Positions 11,050 to 24,305 of a stretch of 64,000 nt of DNA are shown here, in pieces. The stretch comes from Erinaceus europaeus (Eukaryota; Chordata; Mammalia; Eulipotyphla; Erinaceidae): the NCBI RefSeq assembly GCF_950295315.1, contig NC_080164.1, positions 11,687,659-11,751,658 on the forward strand, given 5' to 3'. The translations under genes and the position numbers were made by a program. Position 1 is the first letter of the stretch. Every line of letters starts with the position of its first letter. Below the pieces are notes generated by a model. That model did not search any database, was not told where the DNA came from, and saw nothing but the letters and a program-made list of their open reading frames with translations.

Positions 11050-11195
11050 CATATTTTAGTTATTTATTCATGAGGAAGGAGGGGAGGGAGAGAAAGAACG
11101 AGGCACCACTCTGGCACATGTGCTGCCAAGAATTGAATGCTGGGCCTCATGCTTGAGAGCCAAATGCTTTATCCACTGTAAGACTTCCTGGACCA
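11050..11195 (-). mobile_element. SINE family C
   Basis: Inverted C: GCACATGTGCTGCCAAGAATTG, CTCATGCTTGAGAGCC, ATGCTTTATCCACTGTAAG. Confidence 0.8.
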
Positions 11196-11279
11196 CTCTA
11201 CTAAAATTTTCCCCAACATTCCTTTTAATGTTTTCTTAGCATTATTCTATATTTTTCCCTAAAGATCGGATTTTTCATT

Positions 11280-11423
11280 TTGATTTCACTTATTTATTTT
11301 GTATGGATATGGAAGGGAAGTTTAGAGAGAAGAAGAAAGACACACACACACACACAGTACAGCTTCACTACTCATAAATCTTACCCCTTCAAGTGGGGAC
11401 CAAGGCCTTGAACCTAAGTCCTT
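11280..11423 (-). mobile_element. SINE family B fragment, head missing
   Basis: The inverted body and TTACCCCTTCAAGTGGGGACC are present. The tRNA-like head is cut off where the L1 at 11424 starts. Confidence 0.65.
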
Positions 11424-13036
11424 CATAGCAGCACAATTTGTAACAGCTAAAACCTGGCAGCAACTCAGGTGCTCAACAACAGATGAGTGACTGAGAAAGC
11501 TGTGGTACATATACACAATGGAATACTATGCAGCTATTAAGAACAATGAACCCACCTTCTCTGACCCACCCAGAAAGAATTATGTTAAGTGAGCTAAGTC
11601 AGAAAGATAAAGATAAGTATGGGATGATCCCACTCATCAACAAAAGTTGAGAAAGAAGAAAAGAAAGGGAAACTAAAAGCAGGATTTGACTAAATCTGGA
11701 GTAGGGCACCAAAGTAAAAACCCTGGGGTTAGGGTGAGGGTAAATATTCGGCTTCCTGGGCCGGGGGTGTGTGTGGCTAAGGTGGGTGGGTGGGATGGGA
11801 CACAGTCTTTCAGTGGTGGGAATGGTGTTTATGTAAACTCCTATTAATTTGTAGTCATATAAATCACTATATAATTAATATGAGAGGGGAAAAATTGATT
11901 GTATGTCTCAAACTTTTTAAAGCAAAGACTGAGCCGTTTTAATACACAGGCTGAGTCTTTGATATGGGGACTCTCTCAAAAGTCTAGACCAGGGAGAGCA
12001 GAAGCAACCAGTGGCACAGCTATATACAAATAATGTCAAAGGACATAAATTATGGTGATGTTGGGTATTCTACAGCAAATCCTAACAAAGGGATTTTTCA
12101 AAGTTAACCCAATTACCAAATAATGTGATCATAACAAGAACTATCTAGTGTCTTCTTGAACCCTAAGACAGCAGGAACTTCACATTTCCACTATAGAGCT
12201 TATATTTCCCCCAGTCCTGGAACCTTAGGGTGGGGCACACTTTCCTGCATGCTTCTCTTAATTCATACCAAATAATATTGTATCCACTGATCCCAGCCTA
12301 ATCAATGAAACGAATGTCACCTCAGCATGCTTCACTTCTGTCTGTATCCAGAGATTTTACGTGTGGAACGACAACATTTCAGCTTCATTACTCGGGTGAG
12401 ACCTTTCCTTTCATAGTATTCTCTAATTCCATTCCAGGCGGTTCACTTCCTAACAAAGTTCTGAAACCTAGATATAGACCAGGTCCTCTGAGGTAGAGCA
12501 TATGTTCACATGTATTCATAAACTAGGACAAAATATATACCTGAAAGCAAAAGTACACAATAGTCTGCAGTGAGTACCCCCCCCAACTCTTCATCTGCAC
12601 TACTCCAGCCTTTAGGCCCATGATTGTTCAACAATTTGTTTGGCTTTGTTTGTTAACTCTCTTTTCAGCCACCAGGTTCCAGATGCTAGCATGATGCCAA
12701 CCAGACTTCCCTGGACAGATGACCCCACAAATGTGTCCTGCTCTGCTTCCCCAGAACCCCAACCTACTATGGAAAGAGAGAGACAGGCTGGGAACATGGA
12801 TGGACCAGTCAACGTCCATTTTCAGCGGGAAAGCAATTACAGAAGCCAGAACATTCTTCATCCCTCAATGACCTTAGGTCCATACTCCCAGAGGGATAGA
12901 GAATGGGAAAGCTATCAGGGGAGGGGATGGGATACGGAGTTCTCATGGTGGGAATTGTGTGGAGTTGTACCCCTCTTATCCTATGGTTTTGTTAATGTCT
13001 AATTTTTAAAATAAATAAAAACATTTGAAAAAAGAA
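11424..13036 (+). mobile_element. 5'-truncated L1: end of ORF2 and long 3' UTR
   Basis: The fragment starts in the ORF2 C-terminus (AGCAGCACAATTTGTAACAG; YTQWNTMQLLRTM-like). It continues through the whole long 3' UTR and ends with TTTTAAAATAAATAAAAAC. The 3' UTR holds recurrent open frames (12305-12496 and 12640-13002) that also appear in other copies. Confidence 0.9.
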
Positions 13037-13815
13037 GTCACACAAGTCATGAGCCCTTAACTCTCACATCTTAGACAATAATTTGTCACATGCAATCATT
13101 AATGTTTATGGAGAGGAGGTAGGATCAAGGTGGGCAGGAAACTATCTCTGAATCAGGCTTTCTCCAAGAAATGTCACAGGAGACACTGGAAAAGTACATG
13201 GGAGAGAAGGCAGAAGGCAGGCTTCTTAAGCGAGGTGTAGAACTGAAAACAAGGAGGGAGTTCAGAGAGGAGGAATGTGGCAAATGTGGGCATAATGTCA
13301 CCCATTATTAGAATCTAGACATTGTGTGTCTAAAGCTCTATTAAATTTTCAATAGTCATATAATAACTTCCTGGAACCTGTTAGTCATATCTCCTCCACT
13401 TTGATTTTTGAATTAATGACTAACCTTTCCGTATACATTTCTTTTATTTCCTTTCTTCTTTTCTGAAGATGATTTCATGGGTTAGAACATAAACTGCCTA
13501 AACTTATTTCTAAAGAATAGAAGATAATGTAAGTTTCTCTCCAGGTCTTCATATTAACTTCAAAATTATATAAAGATAAAGCATAGGAATTAAGCAGTCC
13601 AAATACTGATGGTGAAGGGACAGTTAAAATGCAGTATGTACATACAATTCAATACTTCTCAGTCTTTCATTAAAAAGGAGAAAATTCTGATATGTACTAT
13701 TGATATGATAGGGAAAAATGAGCCTTGACAGCATGCTCAGTGAAAAATGATACTAGTCACAGAGGAAATATTTAGTATATGATTCTACAGATAAGAGGGA
13801 CTAGTAGTCAATTAC

Positions 13816-13849
<34 letters not shown>

Positions 13850-13861
13850 ATACATATTTTA
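13037..13861. other. Unique sequence with a short TA/TG run
   Basis: An (AT)(TG) microsatellite lies at about 13816-13850. No gene recognised. Confidence 0.5.
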
Positions 13862-16040
13862 TACATTTTTTAAGTTTTTATTTATAAAATAGAAACAGTG
13901 ACAGGACCATAGGATAAGAGGGGTACAATTCCACACAGTTCCTGCCACTGAACTCCATAGCCCATTTTCTCCCCTGATAGCTTTCCTGTTCTTTAATCCT
14001 CTGGGAGCATGGACCCAGGATTATTATGGGGATGCAGAAGTTGGAAGGTCTGGCTTCTATAATTGCTTCCCTGCTGAACATGGGCATTGACAGGTAGATC
14101 CATACTTCCAGCCTGTCTCTCTCTTTCCCTGCTGGGGCAAGAATCTGGGGAGGTGGGGCTCCAGGACACACTGGTGGAGTCCTCTGTCCAGGGAAGTCTG
14201 GTGGCATCATGGTAGCATCTGGAACCTGGTGGCTAAAACAGAGTTAAGATAGAATACAGAACAAAATGTTGACTAATCATGAACCTAACAGCAAGAATGT
14301 TATGGGTGGAGATTTGGGTTCTCCATTTTGGAGAAAGATAATAGGTCTATTTTAGGTATATTCCAAGGGGCCCATGACTTTACTAGTTTTGCCTGAGCCT
14401 GACATCCAATATGCAGGTGACCTAAACTGTTGTCTGGGGGGATGGTGTCACAGTTGGAAAAGGACCAGGAAAGCTGGATCAGGGAAGAGAGTAGCTCTCA
14501 AATATGGGAAAAGTGTATAAATATTGTTGACTATAAACCCTATCGCTGACTATGGGCCCATAGTCAGCACAATAACCTATGTAACCTCTGCATCCCTGTA
14601 GGTCTAAGCTCACATCTCACAGTCATGGCTAGGAACATTCCAGGCTGCACCAATTTCAGGACCCATCATCCCCGGGTGATAGGCAGAATATGCCATCCAA
14701 CTCCCCTGTAAAGAATGTCACATTCCCTACCACTGTTGATTCACACTGAGGGCCAGGTCTCATAGGGACCCACAGAGGGGCCCATTATGTTGTTCCTGAT
14801 GGAGATGACCAGAGACAGTGGTGAGAGGGATCTGTTAAAGGTCTAGGCCCATCATGTCTGTGTGGGAATCTCAGGACTTCCTGACTAGAGCCCTAGGTAA
14901 TGGGGTGTCCTAGTAGTGACTAAATTAGTCATCATTAAAGCATGTTAGTCTCTTGCCCTTATTCAGCTTTTGTAGTCCTTACTTTCTTTCTCTGACAGGG
15001 TTAGCTTTGGAGTGACTGAGGGATGTAAAATAGAAGGTAGGTGAGGAAAGTATCTAGGTCTTAGTAAAAACTAATTCATTAGGTACTTTATGGTGTCTTT
15101 TTAGGTCTTTCTTCTTACTTTCTGCATTTATTGACTCACTGCAAACTACTGTGCACTTTTGCTTTAAGGTCTATATTTTTTTCCCATTTCCTGGATATAT
15201 ATACTTATGCCCCATCTCATGGACCTTGGTCTATATCTAGATTTTGAGGTTTGCTAAGAAGTGTACCACCTGAAATTAATTTAAGGAATCCTATGAGCTA
15301 GGAAATGTCTCACCAGAGTGATGGAGCCGGTGTGTTCACATTCCACACCTGACATCTCTGGACACAGTCTAAAGTGAAACTTGCTGAGGTGGTACTGGTT
15401 GCATTGAATAGGTTGGGATCAGCAGGTGCAGTGTCAGTTGGTATGAATTGGGAGAAGCATGTAGGAAAGGGAGCCCCACCCTAGATGTTTCAGGACTGGG
15501 AGAAATATGGGTTTTATAGAGAAAGGGGAAGGTTCCTGCTGTATTAGGGTTTAAGAAAGCAATAGGTAGTTATAGATATAAACACATTATTTGGCAGTTG
15601 GGTTAACTTTGAATATCCCATTGTTAGGGTTTGTTGCAGCACATAAGACCTCGCCATAATTTATGTCCTTTTATGCTATTTATATATAGCTGTATTTTAT
15701 AAAGGAACACCACCAGTCGCTTTTGTTCTCCCTGGTTTAAGCTTTTAGGAGATTTAATATTTCAAAGAGCAAGTATTTATTAGAGATATATTAACAATTT
15801 GAGGCCACTGTCAAAATTCACTCTGACTACTAATTTGAAGTCTTAAGTGCTTAGACTGAAATAACATATACTCAGAGCTACAGCCTATACAGTTTGAGAA
15901 AATTGATCTATTTTTCCCCTTTCTTATAAATTGAATAGTAATTTGTGAGACTGTAAGTTACTAGGAGTGTGTAGTAACACCATTCCTGCCACCAAAAGTC
16001 TGTGTCCTATTCCCAGGGAAGCTGAATTCTACCCTCATCC
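13862..16040 (-). mobile_element. L1 3' UTR, older long type
   Basis: Inverted from the A-rich end (TTTTTATTTATAAAATAG) through GATAAGAGGGGTACAATTCC, GCTGAACATGGGCATTGACAG and a middle segment absent from the younger copies (about 14250-14960). It continues to CACCATTCCTGCCACCAAAAG near 15980. It carries no ORF2 to speak of. It is about 2.2 kb, so this L1 lineage had an exceptionally long 3' UTR. Confidence 0.8.
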
Positions 16041-16048
16041 TCCATTCA

Positions 16049-16770
16049 GAGATTTTTTTTAAAATTTATTTATTTATAAAATGGAAACACTTTCAAGACC
16101 ATAGGATAAGAGGGGTACAATTCCCACCACCAGAGCTCTGTATCCCATCCCATCCCCTGTTAGCTTTCCTATTCCTTAAGCCTCTGAGTGTATGGACCCA
16201 GGGTCATTATGAGGTACAGAAGGTACACCTTCTGTAAGTGCTTCCCCGCTGAACATGGGCGTTGGCAGGTCGATCCATACTCCCAGCCTGTCTCTCTCCC
16301 TAGTAGGGCAGGGCTCTAAGGAAGCAAAAGCTCCAGGACACATTGGCAGGGTCATCAGTCCAGGGATTTCCAGTTGACATCATGCTAGCATCTGGAACCT
16401 GGTAGCTAAAAAATGAGTTAACATATAAAGCCATACAACTTATTGATTAATCATGAAACTAAAGACTGGAATATTACATATGAAGATCTGGGGGTCACCA
16501 TTTTGGAAGTAGCTAGTAGGTCTATTTTAGGTATATTCCTTAAGGCCCATAACTTTATTAGTTTTTGTCTGAGCCTGACATCTGGTATGCAGGTGGACCT
16601 AGGTTATTGTCTGGGGATATGATGTCATGGCTGGAAAAAAAAGGCTGGAAAGCTGGATCAGAGAAGATGGTGGCTCCCAAATATTGGAAATGTGTATAAA
16701 TATTGTTGACTATGAACCCCATTGATTTGATTTGATCTGGGGCCCATATTCAGCATATTCCCTGCATAAT
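16049..16770 (-). mobile_element. L1 3' UTR fragment, older long type
   Basis: A second inverted copy begins at the poly-T (TTTTTTTTAAAATTTATTT) and repeats the order seen at 13862 onward. It breaks off after the segment matching about 14560. Confidence 0.85.
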
Positions 16771-17009
16771 TTTAGGTGGTAAAACTGACCACTCATTTGA
16801 CAATATCAAGAAATGTGTCTATTTAGTGTTTAGAGGCAATGTTTAAATATATAGTCTGAGTAAAATGAGTGAAGAAATGACTCAAGGTGACACTACAGAT
16901 TTGATGAACATTTTGTTTTAGGATGGAAAGATTAAGGGGGGATATATATATTCTTTAGGCTAACAGAACATCATACTCCAATAGCAGTTTGCATTGAGAA
17001 TTTACCCAA

Positions 17010-17052
<43 letters not shown>

Positions 17053-17200
17053 TATCTTTCCCTGAGTCTTATTGATTCAGATTGGCTTGAGGCCTGGAAT
17101 TTCTGTAATTTTTCATGTTCTGGCAACATAGGAAGAGAAGGTATTTTGCAACTTAGCTCCATTGTTTTTTAATGTTTGGAATGAAATATATCTTCTTGTA

Positions 17201-17235
<35 letters not shown>

Positions 17236-18743
17236 TGTTCAGTTGAAAAGAAACATGCTTTCTTGATGTACAGAAATATCTAGTCCATATTCATACTAGA
17301 TTTGCATTTAAGTCCAAAAATAGTACACTGATTTTGTTCCCTGATAATTCTCAAGCTCAGAAATTATAACCATATTACCATTGGGATTCCAGTGAAAATT
17401 GGATTCGCAATAACTAGGGGAAAACACAATAAAACCTTCAGTGTAGAAAGACAAGATTTATGCTCTGGGTTTAACTTTATTTTATGTCCTAGGGACTAAT
17501 CATCTCTGACATTTGCAAACTACTCTTCATGTGACTGTCTCACAGGTCTTCCCCATTCAAGAGCTGGTCTCTGAAAGCCACTTCTGGACTCAGTGACAAG
17601 CTACTCTCCTGCCGTGGCAGGTCAAACCCTTTAAATGAGAGGGAACAGTATGGTATGCTTACAGCAAAAAACTCAAAAATATCCCTCAGGGGCAGAAGCT
17701 CTGGGACTGGGAGTTCTTGTGTGTATAAACTATACAGCCAGCCTGGACAATTGGTTGGTAGAATGTGCCCTGTAGTGCAACTTCACTCCAGGGAAATTAT
17801 TAAATGTACCTTTGGGTAATCTCAATCCTTTGGGAAGGGTCCTTTAAAACTCTGGTGTAGATTCATGTCACCACTTCTATTAAAAGTCTAACAGGTCACA
17901 GCAGAGTCAGATTTCTTAAGATTCTATAACCTTCTTGACCACCATATATGACATGGTGACATATATGACCTATCTATGTAGGGATAGCTTCCAAAAGATA
18001 TACATACAAATGACATACAAATAATTAATGCTAGTTCATTTTTGGCATCAAAGTGTTTTGGGAAATTACAATTATGATGAACAGGGGACTACTAGTTAAT
18101 ATTACCATTAGGAAATTACATACTAGAACAGTCAGGGCAAGATTCACAATGCTGATGTAACAGAATAAATCATCATGCAAACCATTCATATTCTGAAAAA
18201 ACATCTTAATTTTAAGTAATGTGTAATAAAATAAATTAAATTATGACTTTCCTTTCAAATTATTTTAATTATTCCAGTTTGGTAGTGTGTTGACTAGTCC
18301 ACAATACTTAGGGATTTTACATTATATATTTCATGACATATATATATACTGTTTTATATATGTGTTTATGAAAAAAACTGTCTCCCTTAATTTGCTTTAA
18401 CTGATAACCAAGTGTAGAATTACTATTTCTAGGTACTCACTTTTCAGTCCCAGTTAATGAGAGCGAAACTTTTCTATACTGCTTGTGATTTCAGTTTATG
18501 GGTAAAGAATTATGTTCTATCTTTCATTCATATCCTCAAACAGTTTTAAGGGGTGGAAAATCATATCTTTCTACATGTTATTCAGAATGTAAAATATGAC
18601 CACTTCTTCCCCCCAATAAAATGTTTAGTAGTTAACCATTCTATGTAATAGTAAAGTTTTATTTATGACCTAATAAATAAATTCATACATATTATATTTT
18701 TCATTATACTGCAATGGGTGCAAAATGTTAATTAAAAGAATTA
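16771..18743. other. Unique sequence with two (TG)n runs
   Basis: TG runs lie at 17013-17044 and 17204-17232. The interval 17460-17960 is less AT-rich than its surroundings, but no frame with paired splice sites stands out. Confidence 0.5.
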
Positions 18744-19180
18744 AAGAGTGCTGGGGAGATAGCATAATAATTATGCAAAAAGACTCATGTCTGAGGTTCT
18801 GAGTTCCCAGGTTCAACCCCCAACACCATCATCATAAGCCAGAGCTGAGCAGTGCTCTGGTCTATTTTTTTTTTTTGTTTTTTTTTGATATTGTTGTTAT
18901 AACTGTCGTTGTTGCTGGATAAGACAGAGAGAAATAGAGAGAGGATGGGAAGACAGAGAGGTGGAGAGAAAGATAAATACCTGCAGATCTGCTTCACGCT
19001 TGCATAGCGACCGCCCTGCAGGTGGGAGCCAGGGGGCTTGAACCAGGATCCTTACTCAGGTCCTTGTGCTTTATGCCATGTGCGTTTAACCTGCTGTGCT
19101 ACTGCCCAGCTCCCCTCTGGTCTATTTTCTATCTCTTGATCTTTCTCTACTTTCCTATATTTCTCATTAAAATAAATAAA
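18744..19180 (+). mobile_element. SINE family D, split by a family A insertion
   Basis: Direct D: GGGGAGATAGCATAATAATTATGC, then CAACACCATCATCATAAGCC and AGAGCTGAGCAGTGCTCTGG. It resumes after the nested SINE and ends in AAAATAAATAAATAAAAT. Confidence 0.85.
18869..19114 (-). mobile_element. SINE family A inserted in family D
   Basis: Inverted family A flanked by a 14-bp duplication, CTCTGGTCTATTTT, at 18855-18868 and 19115-19128. The insertion shows A was active after D. Confidence 0.93.
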
Positions 19181-19428
19181 TAAAATACTGGACAAAGAAA
19201 GTATTAACACATGTTAATAGCATCATTATTGACATTTTCAATTGACTTAAAAACTGAATTCAGAAAGTGGTAATACATTTTAACTTAATTTGAGTCAAAT
19301 TTAAACATTATTTGATTGTACTTTAAAAATTGATGCCACTTTCAAAATAACTCTTGAGTACTTTAAATAGATCAAGTTGTTCGTTTGATTCTCAAGCTTT
19401 CCACAGTTGCATTTAAAATGGACTAAGA

Positions 19429-19724
19429 GGGAGCCGGGCGGTAGCGCATCGGGTTAAGTGCAGGTGGCGCCAAGCACAAAGGCCGGCATAAGGATCCCGG
19501 TTCGAGCCCCCAGCTCCCCACCTGCAGGGGAGTCGCTTCACAGGCGGTGAAGCAGGTCTGCAGGTGTCTGTCTTTCTCTCCCCCTCTGTCTTCCCCTCCT
19601 CTCTCCATTTCTCTCTGTCCTATCCAACAACGATGACATCAATAACAACAACAACTACAACAATAAAAAACAACAAGGGAAACAAAAGGGAAAACAAATA
19701 AATATAAAAAATATTTTAAAAAAT
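19429..19724 (+). mobile_element. SINE family A, best-preserved copy
   Basis: Full length, about 296 bp. An A-box-like TAGCGCATCGG lies at 19442-19452 and a consensus B box GGTTCGAGCCC at 19499-19509. These are followed by GCGGTGAAGCAGGTCTGCAG, the CTCTC body, the CAACAA linker and an A-rich tail. A 14-bp target duplication, AAAATGGACTAAGA, lies at 19415-19428 and 19725-19738. CpGs in the head are well kept, so the insertion is young. Confidence 0.96.
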
Positions 19725-20011
19725 AAAATGGACTAAGAATGGTATTAAAAAAAATCAGGCAATAACTGTGCTAGCCAAGTATTCTATCTCTGGTATTGAA
19801 TCAATAGTATATTTACAGCTTAAGGTAAACATCTTATTCTATTAGACAAGGACAAGTAATTTGGCACTTAATTGCTAGCTTCACCTCGTATATTATACTG
19901 GAATATATACTTGATATACTAGCATTCCCACTGAAAGACTAGTGACCTGTTTGATATAATATCTATCTGAATATAGTATCAAATCATTTTTTAAGCTAGA
20001 GTCAGAGTAGG

Positions 20012-20133
20012 CAGAGATGATAGATAGTTCAATCCCACTGTCAACATGTTGTTCAAGGAAGTAGGGGCCAGGCTTGAACTTGAGTTGCATACATAACAAG
20101 GTAGCACATTAAGTGAGCTATGTTGCTGGTTCC
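20012..20133 (-). mobile_element. Old SINE fragment
   Basis: A tRNA-like inverted segment (TTGAACTTGAGTTGCATAC, TAAGTGAGCTATGTTGCTGG). The family is uncertain. Confidence 0.4.
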
Positions 20134-20146
20134 ACCAAATCAATTT

Positions 20147-20336
20147 TTTAACATACATATATATTTTTCTCTTTAAAATATTTTATTTATTACTGGGCAA
20201 AGATGATAACTGAGAGGGGAGGGGGACGGAAATGGAGAGAGACAGAGAGATACCTGGGACCTGGGGATTGGGCCTAGGTCCTTGTGCATTGCAATGTGTG
20301 TGTGTAAGGAGGTGTGCCACCACCTAGCCCCCATCG
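20147..20336 (-). mobile_element. SINE family B
   Basis: Inverted, with the linker between CCTGGG and the head shortened. A 9-bp duplication AATCAATTT lies at 20138-20146 and 20337-20345. Confidence 0.85.
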
Positions 20337-20470
20337 AATCAATTTGAATCACCTTCTTTAACATTACAAATAGAATCTGATACTAAAGAGTAGGAGCTTT
20401 GTCCCCACCAATTTTAAATCTAGATGGTGCATGTGACACAAAGTTAATTTTATGATAAAGAATTCATTTG

Positions 20471-20634
20471 AGTGGCCTGGGAGGTGGCACAGTGGATAAA
20501 TCATTGTACCCTCAAGCGTGAGTCCTGAGTTCAATCTCTGGCAGCACATGTACCAGAATACATGTGCTGGGATTCTGGTTCTTTCTCTCTGTCCTCTTAT
20601 CTTTCTCATTAATAAAATAAATAAATAATTAAAA
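20471..20634 (+). mobile_element. SINE family C
   Basis: Direct C: GGGAGGTGGCACAGTGGATAA, AGTTCAATCTCTGGCAGCAC, and a tail of AATAAAATAAATAAAT. A near-perfect duplication (ATTCATTTG and ATCCATTTG) flanks it. Confidence 0.88.
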
Positions 20635-22409
20635 TCCATTTGCAACTGGATTCATGAATGTATTTATTACATTATCTGTTGCACAATGACAAGGGTTTTT
20701 TGATTAATGCTGAATGTTCTTGAAACATGAGTGGTATAGATTATGAGACAGTACTATAAACATATAAAAAAGTCCCCATATGACAACTTCCACTTCTGAT
20801 CAATATACTGTTATTGTTATCCTTTAAATAAAATATTCAGAATACAGATTAAAATATGAGAAAAATATTTTGGGCATTCATCTTGAACCACCTAGAGTAA
20901 AATCATATGGAATGTAAATAGTGGTAGAATCTCTCGACACTTCAGAAAGTAAAGTGAAAATTAAAAAGCATGCATTTTAAATATGACATAAGCATGTTGA
21001 AAATAAAAAGATATCAGAAGGTATTAGCAAGCTATCACTCATCAAAATGAAATTGTCGTGATTATAATAACATCACATAAACTTGATTGCAGAACAATCT
21101 TGAGATTGCTAAATCTTCTGGTTTTGAATGTTCTTGAAAACACTGCCTATTACCACGATAGGGTTCCATCTTCTTATTTCATGTATCTCATGAACATACC
21201 TTGCAATATTGTCTTTGATATTCCTGATGCTTAAGAAGATTTAGGATTGTTATAGCTTGTTTCAATATTCTCTTATGATCTTTTTGTCCCCAATATACTT
21301 ATTTCTAGGCCATTCCTTGAAGAACCTATTATACATATCCTGAAATGTTGTTTGTGGCTCTTCAGGTCCTGCCTTTCATTCCTTTGAATTCACCTGGAAT
21401 AACATTATTATAGCCAACATAAAGGAGCTATTCTTGTGTATCATAGGCACTAAAAGGTGTCCTGGTTCTACTTTTCTTTTCTTCTGAGTCTTAGTCTTCA
21501 GGGAGTCAATTACGGGGGGAAAAAAAAGTGGGGCATAAAGTTAGGATTTCTGTATATTAGAGGGTATTGTTTTTTTGCAGCCCACAGGGAGCAGTTTCAC
21601 TAGCATCACTTGTGCAGATCCAAAAAAGGAAATGGAGTTGGAAAACCTACAAATCCATATATTCACACTCACATACATTAATCACACATAATGCATTAAA
21701 TGTTCTAGTATGAAAAGAGAGGTCATAATATCTCATTAAACTGCTATAATAAATACCAAATTCAATGTGTAGACACTGTGTTGTATCAGAACCCAGCCAA
21801 ATGTGGCCATTTGGGGATCACACCTAAGAAAATATTCTTACTGTTATTCTGAAAGAGACAAATTTTCTGCTTTTCATAAGTTTTTTTTTTTTTAATCTTT
21901 CTCTTGAGTGTTTTCTTCTGCTTTGGAACTTAATTGCTATCAGGGGAGGTGAATAGCTTTTGTGATGACACTGCCAAGTTAACTAGACCCTGGCAGGGTG
22001 ACTCATTCTCTGAATCCATTAATCTCAGCTGAATAGAAAGAACCAGATTGAAGTGAAAGGAAATAGGCCATTCCCTTCCAAGAGTTAGCATAAGGAGTAC
22101 TCAGTGTGGCAGATTTTATATTTAGTTTTGGCTAAGGAAGTGCAGGTCACATTCCCTGCTTTGTGGGACTGCTAAAGAGATAAATACCACAGAGGCCTTT
22201 TACTTTTAATTTATAGAGGTTCAGGGGCAGTAAACATCTTAAAATATATAAGACATATACAAATATTTTGAATATTTTATAGTATAAAAGAAGTATGAAC
22301 TTATAGTAAGTTCAGATCAAGTGTGCAGACAAGCAGATATCCCAGACATTTTTTCTTATGAAATATTTGTTGATTGTCTAGCATACTTCTAACAATAAAA
22401 TTCAAGAAG
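20635..22409. other. AT-rich unique sequence
   Basis: No repeat family recognised. On the minus strand, 21120-21540 has short coding-like stretches interrupted by stops, which could be a decayed retrocopy or chance. I could not identify it. Confidence 0.4.
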
Positions 22410-22506
22410 TTTTTTTTTTCTTTAGAGACAGAGAAGCAAAGAGGGAAAGAGATACCAGAGAACCAAAGCTTCATTCAATGCAGTGGGGACTAGGCTCAAA
22501 CTTGGC
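22410..22506 (-). mobile_element. Old SINE fragment
   Basis: Poly-T, AGAGACAGAGAAGCAAAGAGG and CAGTGGGGACTAGGCTC remain. The head is lost. Confidence 0.5.
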
Positions 22507-22627
22507 CTATCCACAAAATGAGCTATTTTGAGAAACTACATACTATTCTACAAGCCTACACTTGTATAGACTTCTTTTTTAAGAGCCTCTTTAAGAGGAT
22601 CTGCTTTAAGAATGCTACTTTTCATGC

Positions 22628-22832
22628 TGGGTGGTGGCACACCTGGTTGAGTGCACATGTTGCAATGTGCAAGGACCCTGGTTGGCACTCCCAGTCCCCA
22701 CCTGCAGGGGGAAAGTTTTGCGAGTGGTAAAGCAGGGTTGCAGGTGTCTTTCTGTCTCTTTCTTCCTCTCGATTTCTCACTGTCTCTACCCTACAAATAA
22801 ATAAATATAATACTTTTTTTTAAAAAGAAGGA
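22628..22832 (+). mobile_element. SINE family B
   Basis: Direct orientation with GTTGAGTGCACATGTTGCAAT, CCCCACCTGCAGGGGGAAAG and a tail of AAATAAATAAATATAATAC. Confidence 0.9.
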
Positions 22833-23960
22833 TATTATTTCCATTTTCCATGAGGGATATGGTGCTCTGATAGGTTTGCTACAAGAAATAAAAGGTTAGC
22901 TTTGATTCAATTGGGTTGAAAGTTTGAACAGTTTATTTCATTCTGAATTGCTTGGACAATTGACTTAATTTCTCTGAAACTCAGATTCTTTATCTGCAAG
23001 TGAGGAGAATCTTCACAATAGTATTGTGACGATTATGTAGACTATCTCTATAAAGTACTCCCCTTCCTTGATCCTTATGAAAGATATCCAACTATGCCTT
23101 GAACCTTTACTAAATGGAAAAAAAAAAACATTCTGCCAAAAGAATTAAGTCTAAATGAAGGCTATTGAGTCACTCAGACATAATCCTTCCAAATATAACA
23201 GATTTGCTTTATCCCATGGAAGCAGCAGAAATCACTGAAGGGAAAGAGAATGACTATAAAACAGAAATTTCTGCTGCACTGGGAAACTTAAAGAATCACT
23301 GGTGGGGGGGGGATAGTGTACGTCACCTAAGGCCTTAGAGAAGTAAATGGGGGCCTGAATTTCTTATAGTAAAGATGATCTAGAGCTCAAACGCCCTTCA
23401 GTTTTTGTTCACTTCAGTTTCTTGCATTCTGAAGTAGCCAGAGGAAAGTAGTCCTGTATCCCTCACTCCCTCCCCACATTATTTTGCTTAGTCTGTGGAC
23501 AGTTCTCTAGACAGTGACTGTTATGGTTGGGGGGCAATGGCTGAATGTTGACAGGGCAACTCTGACAATCTACTTTGTAATAATTCAGCAATATTTTAGT
23601 TCAAAGTGATGGAAGAAGCCTGATTTCAATAGACAGTGGATTGTAATGTCAGGGAGGTAGAAGTCATCAACTATTTAAGACTCATGCTACTATTTAAGAC
23701 CCATAACTTTGTCCTATGAGGTTCTGAAACCATCAAGGTATTAGAAGCTATTCATTTATCACAGTGCCTCTTGATTGAGCATGGAGGCTGTTCAAAGGAC
23801 TGTTCTAGGCTCTGTGAGAGGCAGTAAAAATAGGGAATACATGGCAGCTACTCAAAATATCTACAGATATTTTACCGCATAAGCCAGACTTAAATATATA
23901 CAAAATTTCCTAACAAACTTTTATATAAATACATAGCTAGAGAATTAGCTCAGCTGATGG
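22833..23960. other. Unique sequence
   Basis: No repeat or gene recognised. A run of ten G lies near 23301. Confidence 0.45.
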
Positions 23961-23964
23961 AATA

Positions 23965-24200
23965 TAAATTTTATTTATTTTCTTTATTGGGGAGATTAAT
24001 GGTTTTAAGTCAATAGTAAAAAAAAAAAAGAATAGTTTCTATATGTGTATCATTTCTCAGTTTTCCACATAAAACTCTAACCTCCCACTTAGGTCCAACT
24101 CTGCCATTAGGTTCCAGAAACTGAACCCTCTCCCATCCAGAATCCTTTACTTTGGTGCAATACACTAAACCCAAATACAAATTCTGCATGCATGAGACTC
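23965..24200 (-). mobile_element. L1 3' end fragment, short 3' UTR type
   Basis: Inverted: TTTATTGGGGAGATTAATGG and TTACTTTGGTGCAATACAC. It resembles the 3' UTR at 60385-60860. Confidence 0.55.
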
Positions 24201-24305
24201 CCATTTTGGTTCCTGGCATGTGTTTGAATGGTCTATCATCTGTCTATCTCTGTATGTACATATTTATTATTTATGTATGTCTCTCTCACATGAAACAAAT
24301 TGAAT

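Noticed and set aside
19429..19510. tRNA gene
   Set aside because: A and B boxes are present, but the cloverleaf is decayed and the sequence continues into a SINE body with a target duplication.
21120..21540. Minus-strand retrocopy
   Set aside because: Coding-like fragments are interrupted and I could not match them to any family; left as unassigned.
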